Shown here one piece after another: positions 25,409 to 34,670 of a stretch of DNA of 64,000 nucleotides. The position numbers were made by a program, and so were the translations under genes. The stretch is from Rhodococcus wratislaviensis (lineage in GTDB: Bacteria > Actinomycetota > Actinomycetes > Mycobacteriales > Mycobacteriaceae): contig NZ_UAUI01000011.1 of assembly GCF_900455735.1 (NCBI RefSeq), forward strand, positions 186,001 to 250,000, written 5' to 3'. The first letter of the stretch is position 1; each line of letters opens with the position of its first letter. The notes beneath the pieces were generated by a model. The model searched no databases. It was given only the letters and a program-made list of their open reading frames with translations, and was not told where the DNA came from.

Positions 25409-27781
25409 GTGACGGATTCGACAGCGAACGGGAACGGGCAGGGTTCCGGCGAACAGCAGATCCCTCCGGGCGCGCGAGGGTACGACGGATTCGGCGGACA
25501 CATCGGGCGGACGAGTGCGGAGTCGACGCCGTGGTGGAAGCCGGAGACGAAAGCCCCCGCCGGCGCGCCGAACATCGTGGTCATCCTCATCGACGACATG
25601 GGCTACTCGGACATCGGGCCGTTCGGCTCCGAGATCGACACCCCCAACCTGAACCGGCTCGCCGACAGCGGCTACCGGCTGTCGAACTATCACACCACCT
25701 CGGTCTGCTCACCGGCCCGCGCGGCGCTGCTCACCGGCCTGAACCCGCACCGCGCCGGCTACGGCAGCGTCGCCAACTTCGACCCCGGCTTCCCCGGGCT
25801 GCGGATGGAACTCGCCGACGACGCGCTCAGCCTTGCGGAGATTCTGCGCGCGAACGGCTATGCCACGCACGCGGTGGGCAAATGGCATCTCGCGCGCGAT
25901 ACCAACCTCGCGCCGGGTCGCACCCGCGATTCCTGGCCCCTGCAGCGTGGATTCGACAGCTACTACGGCTCGCTCGAAGGGTTGAATTCGTTCTACTACC
26001 CGAACGAGCTGATCTCCGACAACTCCGTGGTCGACGTCGAGGAGTATCCGTCGGACTACTACGTCACCGACGACATCACGGACAAGGCCGTCGCCCGCAT
26101 CAAGAGCCTGCGCGCCCATGACGCCGACAAGCCGTTCTTCCTCTACTTCTCGCACATCGCGATGCACGGACCGCACCAGGCCAAGCCCGAAGACCTCGCC
26201 AAGTACCGCGGCCGCTACACCGAGGGCTGGGACGCAGTGCGGCGCAGCCGCTTCGACGCGCAGCTCGAGGCGGGGTTCTTTCCGCCCGGAACCCAGATGG
26301 CCGAACGCAACACCGAACCCGGCTACGACGCCCCGCCGTGGGACGAGCTCACCGAAGAGGAGCAGCTGCGGTTCGCCCGGTACCAGGAGGTCTACGCCGC
26401 GATGGTCGACAGCATCGACCAGAGCGTGGGCCGGGTGCTCGACACCCTCGACGAACTCGGCGAGACCGACAACACGATCATCGTGTTCACGTCCGACAAC
26501 GGCGGCACCGCCGAGGGTGGCGCGGCGGGAACACGTTCGTACTTCAGCCAATTCGTGCACGGACCGGTCCCGTCGGACTGGGTGCGCGACGTTCCGCACG
26601 ACGAGGAACTGATCGGCTCGGAGAAGATCGGCGTCCACTACCCGCGCGGCTGGGGGCAGGCGTCGAACACCCCGTTCCGGTTCTACAAGGGGCAGACGTT
26701 CGCCGGTGGTGTCCGGGTGCCGTTCCTGCTGTCCTGGCCGGCCGGACTCGGGCGCGCCGACGGCGACACCGGACTGCGCAAGCACTACTCGTACGTCACC
26801 GACATCACCCCGACGCTCCTGGATCTCGCCGGACTCGAGACTCCGAGCCACCGGAACGGGCTTCCCGCCCAGGAGCGTGACGGTGTCAGCATCGCCGACG
26901 TCCTGCGGGACGCCGCGCAACCCACCCCCCACACGGAGCAGTACGCCGAGTTCGGCGGTCACCGCGGGTTCTACCGGGACGGCTGGAAACTGCTGTCGCT
27001 GCACACGGATCCGACTCGGGTCGACGATCCGCAATGGCAGCTGTTCGACGTCGAATCCGACCCCGCCGAGACCACGGACGTCGCGCATCTCTTTCCCGAG
27101 AAGGTGCGGGAACTCGCCGAGGCCTGGGATCAGGCGGCGTGGCACAACACTGTGTTCCCGATCCTCAACGACCGCAAGGCCGTGCAGCGGCGGCCCGACG
27201 AGCGCCGACTCGCGGAGCCGGTGAAGATCCTCGCGGGCACGCCGACGCTGGAACGCTATCGGTCCAGTGTGCTGGTCCAGTACCGCGACTTCACCATCGA
27301 CGTCGCCACCCACGCGATCGCCGCAGGCGACGAAGGGGTGCTCGTCGCCCACGGTGACCCTCACGGCGGATACGTGCTCTACGTCGAGGACGGCCGGATC
27401 GTGTTCGCGGTCAACAGCTACGGCCGCGTCGCGCACACTTCCGCGCCTCTCGGTGCGGATGTGGTGGGTGTGCAGGTCCGGGCGGAGGCCACCGAATCCG
27501 TCCGGTGGAACTTCACCATCACGGTCACTGACTCGGCCGGGGTCAGCACCGACGTGGCCACCCTCGACGACCAGTTCCAGCTGGTCGGCATGGCGCCGTG
27601 GACCGGGATCTCGGTGGGAGTCGACGCCCGCGGACCCGTCGTGTGGGATCTGCGGGAACGCCGCGGAACCTTCCGATTCACCGGCAGGCTGCGGTCGGTC
27701 ACCTACACCCCCGGCCCGGTGCGGGTGCCCGAACCCGTCATCCAGGAGGTCGAGGAGCTGGCCGAGGCGATGGCCGACTGA
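25409..27781 (+). CDS. Arylsulfatase (formylglycine-type, type I sulfatase)
   Basis: A 790-residue sulfatase. The metal site begins with VVILIDDMGYSDIGPFGSE and the Cys-type maturation motif CSPARAALLTG places the future formylglycine at Cys100. GKWHLARD, HGPHQ and later FTSDNGGTAEGG supply further active-site residues. Beyond about residue 590 a beta-rich C-terminal domain follows, as in large actinobacterial arylsulfatases. It hydrolyses sulfate esters and needs a formylglycine-generating enzyme, which is not in the window. GTG 25409 has AAAGGGA 8 bp upstream; longer frames would run through the dyad repeats. No signal peptide is visible, so it is probably cytosolic. Confidence 0.92.
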   Translation: MTDSTANGNGQGSGEQQIPPGARGYDGFGGHIGRTSAESTPWWKPETKAPAGAPNIVVILIDDMGYSDIGPFGSEIDTPNLNRLADSGYRLSNYHTTSVCSPARAALLTGLNPHRAGYGSVANFDPGFPGLRMELADDALSLAEILRANGYATHAVGKWHLARDTNLAPGRTRDSWPLQRGFDSYYGSLEGLNSFYYPNELISDNSVVDVEEYPSDYYVTDDITDKAVARIKSLRAHDADKPFFLYFSHIAMHGPHQAKPEDLAKYRGRYTEGWDAVRRSRFDAQLEAGFFPPGTQMAERNTEPGYDAPPWDELTEEEQLRFARYQEVYAAMVDSIDQSVGRVLDTLDELGETDNTIIVFTSDNGGTAEGGAAGTRSYFSQFVHGPVPSDWVRDVPHDEELIGSEKIGVHYPRGWGQASNTPFRFYKGQTFAGGVRVPFLLSWPAGLGRADGDTGLRKHYSYVTDITPTLLDLAGLETPSHRNGLPAQERDGVSIADVLRDAAQPTPHTEQYAEFGGHRGFYRDGWKLLSLHTDPTRVDDPQWQLFDVESDPAETTDVAHLFPEKVRELAEAWDQAAWHNTVFPILNDRKAVQRRPDERRLAEPVKILAGTPTLERYRSSVLVQYRDFTIDVATHAIAAGDEGVLVAHGDPHGGYVLYVEDGRIVFAVNSYGRVAHTSAPLGADVVGVQVRAEATESVRWNFTITVTDSAGVSTDVATLDDQFQLVGMAPWTGISVGVDARGPVVWDLRERRGTFRFTGRLRSVTYTPGPVRVPEPVIQEVEELAEAMAD

Positions 27782-27785
27782 CCGG

Positions 27786-27819
27786 AGAGGTCGGGCGCGC
27801 GAAACCGCGCCCGACCTCT
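27786..27819. terminator. Strong bidirectional hairpin terminator
   Basis: AGAGGTCGGGCGCG and CGCGCCCGACCTCT form a perfect 14-bp stem with loop CGAAAC, between the convergent sulfatase and M48 protease genes, starting five bases after the sulfatase stop. Confidence 0.85.
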
Positions 27820-27832
27820 GGTCGATTCCGGG

Positions 27833-28915
27833 CTAGCTGTCGTCGTCCGAATCCTTCTTGCCGTCGGAATTCCTGCGCCAGTGCGTGAACCGCTCCTTGA
27901 TGTCCGCCGCGACGTCGCCGACGCCGTTTCCGACGGCGTCCACGGTCGTGCCCAGTCCGCTGCCGATCTCACGGAGCATGCGGATCAGCGGGTCGTTCGA
28001 GGTATCGAAATTCTGTTTGTACGATTTCGCGGCCTTGCGGAATTCTTCGCTGATCTTGGCGTCGTCGTCCTCGCTGCGGCGCGGGTATTCCCCGCGCAGG
28101 ATCGCTGCGTAGGCGCCGCTGTCCACCCACTTCTTCAGCTCGGCGGCGCGCAGCACCGAGAACGGGTGGGACAGCAGTTCGATGTTGAGGAGCTTGAGGA
28201 CTCCGTCGCGCAGGTCGCCGCTGGCGTCGTACTCGGCGGCCTGCGCCAGGAAGGCGTCGGTGTCGATCTCGCTGACCCGGGAACCGCCTGCCAGCTTCAG
28301 CTGCACACGGAGGGCGGTGTGAACGTCCTGCCCGCACAGCAATCCGGCACGGTCGCCGGACAGTTCCGATTTGCGCTGCCATTCCATGAGCGCGGCGATG
28401 ATCGCCCGCAGCGCCCACCCGCCGATCGGAATCCAGCCGATGGTCCCGGCCAAGCGCATCAGATGCATGAGGATCGTGCGATACACCGCGTGCCCGGACA
28501 GCGCGTGCCCGAGTTCGTGGCCGATGATGAAGCGCTGCTCCTCGTAATTCATCACGTCCAGCAGCCCGGTGGTGACCACGATGAACGGCCGGTCCATGCC
28601 GATGGTGAAGGCATTCATGATCGGGGTCTGCAGCACGAACAACTCAGGTGTCTCGTCGGCGCCCAGGATGCGCACGCAGTCGCTGCGGAGGTCGTGGAGA
28701 TCGCTGAACTGCCGTTCGTCGACGCGCACCGAGGTGGCGAGGTACATCAGCCGGTGCTGGCGCTCCTGCAGCAGACCCGAGATGGTCCGGAAGACGGTGT
28801 CGAATCCCTTCAAGGTGCGCAGGGTGACGAGCGCCGCCCGATCCGCCGGGTGCTCCCACGCACGCGAGCTGATCTCCGGAAACGCCGTGCGAACGCGGTC
28901 TGGTGTGGTGGTCAA
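27833..28915 (-). CDS. M48-family zinc metalloprotease
   Basis: About 360 residues. The zinc motif HELGH appears in RFIIGHELGHALSGHAVY, and the third ligand is probably the Glu in WQRKSELSGDRAGLL. A hydrophobic stretch (MRLAGTIGWIPIGGWALRAI) follows the HELGH motif. The C-terminus is hydrophilic and acidic (KKDSDDDS). Such Ste24/HtpX-like proteases act on membrane or misfolded proteins. TTG 28915, preceded by GGGGGAGAG, is taken as start because the frame upstream (to 29002) is Pro/Arg-rich and unlike the family. Confidence 0.82.
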   Translation of the reverse strand: MTTTPDRVRTAFPEISSRAWEHPADRAALVTLRTLKGFDTVFRTISGLLQERQHRLMYLATSVRVDERQFSDLHDLRSDCVRILGADETPELFVLQTPIMNAFTIGMDRPFIVVTTGLLDVMNYEEQRFIIGHELGHALSGHAVYRTILMHLMRLAGTIGWIPIGGWALRAIIAALMEWQRKSELSGDRAGLLCGQDVHTALRVQLKLAGGSRVSEIDTDAFLAQAAEYDASGDLRDGVLKLLNIELLSHPFSVLRAAELKKWVDSGAYAAILRGEYPRRSEDDDAKISEEFRKAAKSYKQNFDTSNDPLIRMLREIGSGLGTTVDAVGNGVGDVAADIKERFTHWRRNSDGKKDSDDDS

Positions 28916-29242
28916 GCTCTCCCCCTGGGTCAGTGTGCGTGGCCTCCAGGTCAGGGTAGCGCCGGAGGGTAACGGCGGCGGTCGTGCTGGGCATTTTGCC
29001 AACCGCCGACCACGACGGCTGCTCCGAATATGCGCAGTATGCTCAAACTCGACGCTCGGTATTGCTCAAAGTGCGTTCCGATGTTCGACTGTTGTGAGAG
29101 ATCTGCACACGAGACCTCGAAGATGCGGTGAGGTCGGTTCCCAACAGGTCCGCCTGCCCGTCACCGCCGATCCGCCTCGCTCACGAACTGGGCCGAGGAG
29201 GATCGGATTCGGTGCCAGGAACTCACAGGCAAGGACGAAACG
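28916..29242. other. Divergent intergenic region, no gene seen
   Basis: 327 bp between the M48 protease start and the transketolase-like gene. It must hold both promoters. I see no convincing paired -35/-10 boxes, hairpin or small gene. Confidence 0.5.
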
Positions 29243-31582
29243 ATGAACGACGCCCGCACGATCGACGACCACACGGCGCAGCTCACCCCGCGCGCGGCCA
29301 CCCCGGAAGCGCTCGTGGAGATCGAGCAGCGTGTGTTGTGGTTGGCGACGTCGATGATCCACCACGCCAACCGGGTTCGCCCGAACCCGTCGGGGTTGAA
29401 GGTCGGTGGCCATCAGGCGTCGTGCGCGTCGATGGTGTCGATCATGACGTCGCTGTGGTTCGAGCAACTCCGCCCGGGCGACCGGGTGTCGGTCAAACCG
29501 CACGCCTCTCCGGTGCTGCACGGCATCAACTACTTGCTCGGGGAGCTGGACGAGAAGTATCTGACGACGCTGCGGGAGTTCGGTGGCCTGCAGTCGTACC
29601 CCAGCAGGTCGAAAGATCCCGATCCGGTGGACTATTCGACCGGGTCGGTGGGGATCGGTGCGACGGCCCCGATCTGGGGTGCCATCGCCCGCCGCTACGT
29701 GAACACCCAGATCGGTTCGGCGGGCACGGGTCGGCAGTATTCGCTGGTCGGTGACGCCGAGCTGGACGAGGGTGCGGTGTGGGAGGCGATCCTCGACACC
29801 TCCGTCGCCGAACTCGGTGAGATCGTGTGGATCGTGGACCTGAACCGGCAGTCCCTGGACCGGGTGGTGCCGAACATCGCCGCCGGCCGGCTCGAGGCGA
29901 TGTTCTCGGCCGCCGGCTGGCAGGTGCTCGCCGTGAAGTTCGGGACCCTGCTCGAGTCGCTGTTCACCCGGACCGGTGGGCCGGCGTTGCGGACCCGGAT
30001 CCTGGATATGCCCAATCCCGAATACCAGCGGCTGCTGCGCTGTGACGCCGCGCAGGTCCGCGACCGGTTGCCCGGGGACGGCCCCGACGCCCCGGGCATC
30101 GCATCGCTGATCGCCGAGTTGGACGACGACACCCTCCTCAAAGCGATCCGCAACCTCGGCGGCCACGACCTCGACGCCCTCCGCGCCGCCTACGCGCAGA
30201 TCGACGACACCCGCCCGACGGTGATCATCGCCTACACCATCAAGGGCCGCGGCCTGCCGACGCAGGGGCATCCGCAGAATCATTCGTCGCTGCTGACGGT
30301 GCAGCAGTACGAGCAGCTGGCCGCGGAGTTGGGGATGGACCCGGCGCACCCGTGGGCCCGGTTCGAGGCCGACGGCGCGGCGGGCCGGGTGTGTGCGGCG
30401 ACCGCGGACAGGTTGCGGCGGGAGAAGGTCGAATTCGGCACCCCGCCCGCGGTGCCGGCCGACATCGGCCGCACCCCGTCGGGGACGTCCACCACCCAGG
30501 CCGCCCTGGGCCGGGCACTGCTCGACCTGTCCCGCCAGGCCCCCGAGGCGGCGAAACGCGTCGTCACGGTCAGCCCCGACGTGTCCTCCACTACCAACCT
30601 GGCCGGCTGGCTGAACAAGGTCGGGGTGTGGTCGCCGAACGAGCGACGCAACTGGTTCGACGACGACGCCGAAACGATCATGCACTGGCGGGAAAAGCCC
30701 ACCGGGCAGCACATGGAACTGGGCATCGCCGAAACCAACCTGGTCGGCCTGATGGGTGAACTCGGCGCCACGTGGAGTCGGTGGGGACAACCGCTGTTCC
30801 CGATCGGGGTGATGTACGACCCGTTCGTCGAACGCGCCCTCGAGCCCTGGTCGTATGGGATCTATGCGGGTGGGCAGTCGATCCTGGTCGGCACCCCGTC
30901 CGGGGTGACCCTGGCCGCGGAGGGTGGGGCGCATCAGTCGATCAAGACCCCGTCGATCGGCGTCGAGCAGCCCGGGTGTGTGAGTTACGAGCCGGCGTTC
31001 GCGATCGACGTGGAGTGGACGCTGCTCGACAGCATCTCCCGGTTGGGCCGCCCGGACGGTTCGTCGTCGTATCTGCGGCTGTCGACCCGTCCGGTCGATC
31101 AGACCCTCGCCGCGGTCCCCACCGATCCCGCGGCGCGGGAGCGTCGCCGCCGGCAGGTGGTCGCCGGCGCGTACATCCTCCGCCGCACCGACACCCCGGC
31201 GGTCACGCTGGTCGGCATGGGCGCGGTGATCACCGAAACCCTCACGGCCGCGGACCGACTGGCCGAACAGGGCATCGCCGCCGACGTGGTGTGCGTGACC
31301 AGTCCCGGGTTGCTGTTCGAGGCGGTGCAGGCCCGCCGCGGCCTCGCCGACGGCCCGTCCTGGATCCTCGACCAGGTGTTCCCCGCCGACCGGGCGGCAC
31401 CGATGGTGACCGTCCTGGACGGGCACCCGCACACCCTCGCGTTCCTGACCGGGATCAACCACGTTCCCGGGGCCGCGCTCGGTGTCAGCCGGTTCGGGCA
31501 GGTCGGTTCCCTCGACGACGTCTACCGCTATCACGGCATCGACACCGACAGCATCGTCCGCGCCGCCCTCGACCTCTCCTGA
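29243..31582 (+). CDS. Single-chain transketolase-like / pyruvate-dehydrogenase-E1-like enzyme
   Basis: A 779-residue TPP enzyme with the complete transketolase layout: N-terminal TPP domain (SLWFEQLRPGDRVSVKPHAS, then GDAELDEGAVWEAILD), middle pyrimidine-binding domain (HMELGIAETNLVGLMGELGA with the catalytic Glu) and C-terminal domain. The HASPVLHGINYLLG and SKDPDPVDYSTGSVGIGATA phrases are closest to homodimeric AceE-type E1, but the protein is about 110 residues shorter than AceE. No E2 or E3 is adjacent. Which ketose or 2-oxo acid it uses is open. It is monocistronic, ended by a strong hairpin. Confidence 0.75.
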   Translation: MNDARTIDDHTAQLTPRAATPEALVEIEQRVLWLATSMIHHANRVRPNPSGLKVGGHQASCASMVSIMTSLWFEQLRPGDRVSVKPHASPVLHGINYLLGELDEKYLTTLREFGGLQSYPSRSKDPDPVDYSTGSVGIGATAPIWGAIARRYVNTQIGSAGTGRQYSLVGDAELDEGAVWEAILDTSVAELGEIVWIVDLNRQSLDRVVPNIAAGRLEAMFSAAGWQVLAVKFGTLLESLFTRTGGPALRTRILDMPNPEYQRLLRCDAAQVRDRLPGDGPDAPGIASLIAELDDDTLLKAIRNLGGHDLDALRAAYAQIDDTRPTVIIAYTIKGRGLPTQGHPQNHSSLLTVQQYEQLAAELGMDPAHPWARFEADGAAGRVCAATADRLRREKVEFGTPPAVPADIGRTPSGTSTTQAALGRALLDLSRQAPEAAKRVVTVSPDVSSTTNLAGWLNKVGVWSPNERRNWFDDDAETIMHWREKPTGQHMELGIAETNLVGLMGELGATWSRWGQPLFPIGVMYDPFVERALEPWSYGIYAGGQSILVGTPSGVTLAAEGGAHQSIKTPSIGVEQPGCVSYEPAFAIDVEWTLLDSISRLGRPDGSSSYLRLSTRPVDQTLAAVPTDPAARERRRRQVVAGAYILRRTDTPAVTLVGMGAVITETLTAADRLAEQGIAADVVCVTSPGLLFEAVQARRGLADGPSWILDQVFPADRAAPMVTVLDGHPHTLAFLTGINHVPGAALGVSRFGQVGSLDDVYRYHGIDTDSIVRAALDLS

Positions 31583-31583
31583 A

Positions 31584-31628
31584 CGAACGGGACGCTCGTT
31601 GCGTTAGATCGAACGAGCGTCCCGTTCG
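31584..31628. terminator. Perfect 17-bp hairpin terminator
   Basis: CGAACGGGACGCTCGTT and its exact complement AACGAGCGTCCCGTTCG enclose an 11-nt loop, two bases after the transketolase-like stop codon. Confidence 0.85.
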
Positions 31629-31669
31629 GTTCGGGCCAGGCGTCAGGAGTTCACGTCCTATCGCCATCC

Positions 31670-31686
31670 GTATCGGTCATCGATAC
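31670..31686. promoter_or_regulatory. Palindromic operator copy 1 (GTATCG-N5-CGATAC)
   Basis: The perfect dyad GTATCG-GTCAT-CGATAC lies 133 bp before the IclR start. A second dyad with the same half-sites and spacing lies 92 bp further downstream. Size and spacing fit an IclR-type operator, so it is probably used for autoregulation. Confidence 0.55.
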
Positions 31687-31761
31687 AAATCTGAGAAAAC
31701 GCACCCAGAATGTGGCGCCGCTTACATCTGCTGGGGTATCGTCGCTGTAGTTACAACGCGA

Positions 31762-31780
31762 TGTATCGCTGATCGATACA
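31762..31780. promoter_or_regulatory. Palindromic operator copy 2 (TGTATCG-N5-CGATACA)
   Basis: The perfect dyad TGTATCG-CTGAT-CGATACA ends 22 bp before the IclR start, placing it over the likely promoter or transcript start. It shares half-sites and 5-bp spacing with the copy at 31670. Confidence 0.6.
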
Positions 31781-31802
31781 ACCTGGCGGAGGAGAGTGAC
31801 CG

Positions 31803-32774
31803 GTGCCCGACCATGAACCCGACAACGAGCAGCCGTCACTTGGAACCCGGGTACCTCCGGCGAGTGGGGTTCCGCTCGAGAATCAGCCCCCACCCATGCT
31901 TCTCTCGCTCCTGATCCTGGAGAAGGTGCTCGATCGGCAGGGTCCCTGGGGGGTGACCGCGCTGGCCGACGCCCTCGGACTGCCGAAGGCGCGGATTCAC
32001 CGGCACCTGGGCAGCCTGAAGAACAGTGGCTTCCTCTCGCAGGACGCGGTGTCCCGCTCTTACGAGCCTGGGTGGCGCCTCCTGCTGCTGGGCCAGCGTA
32101 TCGAGTCCCGGACCGGCGTGGTCGCGCTTGCACGTCCTGTCATGGCCCGACTGCGCGACGAGGTCGGACAGTCCGTCGTTCTTTCCCAGCTCACCGAACA
32201 GGGCGTCACCGTCACCGAGGTTCTTCCGGGAGGTTCGCCCATCGACGTCGTCCTGAGTGCCGGAACTCAACTCGGCTACAACAGTTCGGCGCAGGGCAAG
32301 GTGGCGTTGGCGTTCGGCATCGAAGAGCAGGTTCGGGCGTGGTCGGCACTTCCCCCCGAGCAGCGGACCGCACACACGATCACCGACCCGCAACGGCTTC
32401 ACGCCGAACTCGACAAGGTGCACGACCAAGGATGGGCATCGGGTCCGCAGGAAACTTTCCTCGGAGTGAACACCCTTGCAGCGCCGGTATTCTCACATGG
32501 TGGTGCGCTCGCGTGCACGCTGGGTGTCGTTGCGTCGATCCACTATCTGCCCGACCCGCCCGACCCGGCGCTGGTGTCGACGCTCACGACCGCCGCAGCA
32601 TCGCTGTCCTGGGAACTCGGCTACCGCACCGACTACGCCGAGAACAAACCTGCCGGCGTCCGAACGTCGCGCTCCGACGCCGGTATGCCTTCCAGGTTGG
32701 AAACGTTTCCTCCTCAGAGGGATTCGCGGGATTCGTCGCTGACCGACCGGACCGGGCCGGCCACCGTCACGTAG
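31803..32774 (+). CDS. IclR-family transcriptional regulator 1
   Basis: A 323-residue IclR protein: an N-terminal winged helix (LLSLLILEKVLDRQGPWGVT, then LADALGLPKARIHRHLGSLK) and a C-terminal effector domain (GQSVVLSQLTEQGVTVTEVL, NSSAQGKVALAF, PVFSHGGALACTLGVV). The C-terminus is extended by some 45 polar residues. GTG 31803 follows GGCGGAGGAGAG. Two matching palindromes lie upstream, suggesting autoregulation. It heads the accessory catabolic region and is followed by a second iclR-type gene 77 bp later. Confidence 0.88.
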   Translation: MPDHEPDNEQPSLGTRVPPASGVPLENQPPPMLLSLLILEKVLDRQGPWGVTALADALGLPKARIHRHLGSLKNSGFLSQDAVSRSYEPGWRLLLLGQRIESRTGVVALARPVMARLRDEVGQSVVLSQLTEQGVTVTEVLPGGSPIDVVLSAGTQLGYNSSAQGKVALAFGIEEQVRAWSALPPEQRTAHTITDPQRLHAELDKVHDQGWASGPQETFLGVNTLAAPVFSHGGALACTLGVVASIHYLPDPPDPALVSTLTTAAASLSWELGYRTDYAENKPAGVRTSRSDAGMPSRLETFPPQRDSRDSSLTDRTGPATVT

Positions 32775-32851
32775 TGCGGGTGCTCCCCCCCGGAGAGGGT
32801 CCCGTCGCTCAGTGCATTCCCATCCACCCCATGACCGAACGGGGAGATTTC

Positions 32852-33652
32852 ATGAAACAAGACTTCCCCTCCCAACTCCTCCAGCGGACACTTGCCATCC
32901 TCTCGGCGTTTCGCCACGGTGATCGGGAACTCACCGTTGCCGAGATCAGCGAGCGCGCCGGCGTCCCGAAGTCCACTACCTACCGGTTGATCTCGGAACT
33001 AGTCGAGCTGGGGCTTCTCGAACGCACCGAACGCGCGGTGTCGCTGGGTGTGAGCCTGTTCGAACTAGGGCAACTCGCCGCTTCGCACCGACGCAGTATT
33101 CGCGAGATCGCGCTTCCGCACCTTGCAGACCTCAGAGAAGCGACGCATCAGACGATCCATCTCGCCGTCCTCCGGGAAAATGAGGTCGTCTACGTGGAGA
33201 TCCTGCCTGCTCGCAACAGTCCTCCCCTGCCGAGCAGGGTCGGCGGGAGGCTTCCTGCGCACGCGACCGCTTTGGGTAAGGCGCTTCTGGCGCATGCGCC
33301 TGTGGAGACCATCGAACACGTTCTCGCCGAAGGACTTACACCGTTCGGCCCCAACACGGTGTGTGACGAAATCGACCTGCGCCGACAGCTCGCGAGAATT
33401 CGATCGACGAATGTGTCCTACGACGATCAGGAGTCGTACTCCGGAATCGTCTGCGTCGCCAGTGCCATCGCCGTCGCATCCGATGCTCCTGTCGCGGCCG
33501 TGTCCGTTTCCGGGTGGTACAACCGGGTGGATCCGCAACGACTCGGGCCACTCGTCCGGGCCACGGCTATCGCGATCACTCGTAGTGCACGGCAGGGATG
33601 CGTCCGTTCGTCGGACTCGCGGCACCCAAACTCAGTGCTTCAGAAAATCTGA
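32852..33652 (+). CDS. IclR-family transcriptional regulator 2
   Basis: A 266-residue IclR protein. HTH: LLQRTLAILSAFRHGDRELT and ISERAGVPKSTTYRLISELVELGLL. Effector domain: HLADLREATHQTIHLAVLRENEVVYVEIL, then AHATALGKALLAHAP and the conserved SGIVCVASAIAV. ATG 32852 has GGGGAGA just upstream. Together with the preceding regulator it sits directly before the first catabolic operon, which it probably controls through an aromatic or organic-acid effector. Confidence 0.9.
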   Translation: MKQDFPSQLLQRTLAILSAFRHGDRELTVAEISERAGVPKSTTYRLISELVELGLLERTERAVSLGVSLFELGQLAASHRRSIREIALPHLADLREATHQTIHLAVLRENEVVYVEILPARNSPPLPSRVGGRLPAHATALGKALLAHAPVETIEHVLAEGLTPFGPNTVCDEIDLRRQLARIRSTNVSYDDQESYSGIVCVASAIAVASDAPVAAVSVSGWYNRVDPQRLGPLVRATAIAITRSARQGCVRSSDSRHPNSVLQKI

Positions 33653-33716
33653 GAAGACATTCGCGAGCCGAGATATTCGGAGAATGCCAACGCCCGGCCG
33701 CGGACAGTTGGGCCTG

Positions 33717-33747
33717 GGAGTGCCCCGGCCGGCAAGGGGGGCACTCC
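33717..33747. terminator. Hairpin after IclR regulator 2
   Basis: GGAGTGCCCC and GGGGCACTCC form a 10-bp perfect stem with an 11-nt loop, 64 bp beyond the regulator's stop. No U-tract follows, as is common in this group. Confidence 0.65.
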
Positions 33748-33852
33748 TCCGGTCGCATGAATGTGTCGCGCCTCGGTCGTGAGGTAGCGGCACATTTCCT
33801 TGTGCGCGAGACGCTTCCCTCATGACGTCGGCCAATGCGGCCGCCGAGACCG

Positions 33853-33914
33853 TTTATCGTATCGTGAGAATTTGTTTGCGCTGGTCGGAAGTGCTTGCCT
33901 ACCATGTGATCACG
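33853..33914 (+). promoter_or_regulatory. Duplicated promoter/operator block, copy A
   Basis: This block is almost identical to 40707-40769, with only a few mismatches and one indel over about 62 bp. It starts TTTATCGTATCGTGAGAAT. A candidate -35 TTGCGC (33876-33881) is separated by 18 bp from a candidate -10 TACCAT. Because the two copies precede the two catabolic operons and lie outside genes, the natural reading is a shared promoter with a regulator site upstream of the -35. Confidence 0.6.
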
Positions 33915-34108
33915 CCGCAAGAGCACAGATCGAGGTGCGGTGGCGGTTCGATACCACGCATGGTCTGGTGTGAGGGAAACGTGCGCCGAGGGCTCGAAAC
34001 CCGCTCGAGGCAAAAATAAGTCGGGACCCTGCCTCGAAAGTGTTACACCAGGCCGTTCACCACGGATGCTGCGGAGTCGGCATCCGTCTTCGAGGGAAGG
34101 ATCAGCAC

Positions 34109-34633
34109 ATGGAGATCGAGGGCAAGCTCGGTTCGGTGATTCTGGCTCGTCTTGAGCCGCACGCCGATCTGCTGGAGTCGATTCTGGAGATCGCGAAGCG
34201 CCACAAGATGAAGGCAGGAGTCATCCTGTCGATCACCGGTTCGCTCGACCGAGCGGTGTTCCAGCGCTTCCAGCCCGGTCGTGACTCCACCCAGGTGATC
34301 GGTGTCGAGGAGATGGTAGGCCCGATCGAGTCGAGTGGTCACGGCATTATCGGCATCGTGGATGCACCCGATCGGGGCGATGTGCCGTTCGGCGTCGGCA
34401 AGTACACGCACGGTGATTCGTACGCCCATGTCCATCTCACGGTGACGAACGCGACCGAGACCGTGTGCGGGCACGTGATGCCCGGCTGCATCGTCCGTTC
34501 CAACCACGCCGTATCCCACTTCACGATCATGATTGCGCCGATCGAGGAGGCAGCGTTGAAGCTGCGGATCGACGGGACACCCGATGCCGGCTCGCGTGGT
34601 GTGTACCACCTCCTGGAGACCATCTCCGCATGA
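34109..34633 (+). CDS. PCC/DUF296-domain protein
   Basis: A 174-residue protein of the PCC (plants and prokaryotes conserved, DUF296) fold: LEPHADLLESILEIAKRHKM, AGVILSITGSLDRAVF, HGIIGIVDAP and YAHVHLTVTNATETVCGHVM with closely spaced His residues that could bind metal. These domains form trimers. Some bind DNA in fusions, others are of unknown role. ATG 34109 follows GAGGGAAGG. First gene of the catabolic operon, 37 bp before an HpaI-type aldolase, so a metabolic or sensory role in the same pathway is likely. Confidence 0.8.
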   Translation: MEIEGKLGSVILARLEPHADLLESILEIAKRHKMKAGVILSITGSLDRAVFQRFQPGRDSTQVIGVEEMVGPIESSGHGIIGIVDAPDRGDVPFGVGKYTHGDSYAHVHLTVTNATETVCGHVMPGCIVRSNHAVSHFTIMIAPIEEAALKLRIDGTPDAGSRGVYHLLETISA

Positions 34634-34670
34634 CCGGCATCCACACTTCCTCTACCCACTAGGATTTACC

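Larger units (their letters stand above)
33653..34108. other. Intergenic region before the first catabolic operon
   Basis: 456 bp. It contains a terminator-like hairpin (33717-33747) for the IclR gene and the duplicated promoter-like block (33853-33914), then about 190 bp of leader before the PCC-domain gene. No credible coding region was seen. Confidence 0.6.

Noticed and set aside
29066-31534. Open frame of 822 codons opposite the transketolase-like gene
   Set aside because: Same antisense effect; no recognisable motif, while the plus-strand protein has full TPP-enzyme signatures.
33822-34019. Short frames over both copies of the duplicated block that encode the same peptide stretch YRIVRICLRWSE
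   Set aside because: The likeness follows from the DNA repeat. Starts, ends and the remaining codons differ between the copies, so conserved leader peptides are unlikely.
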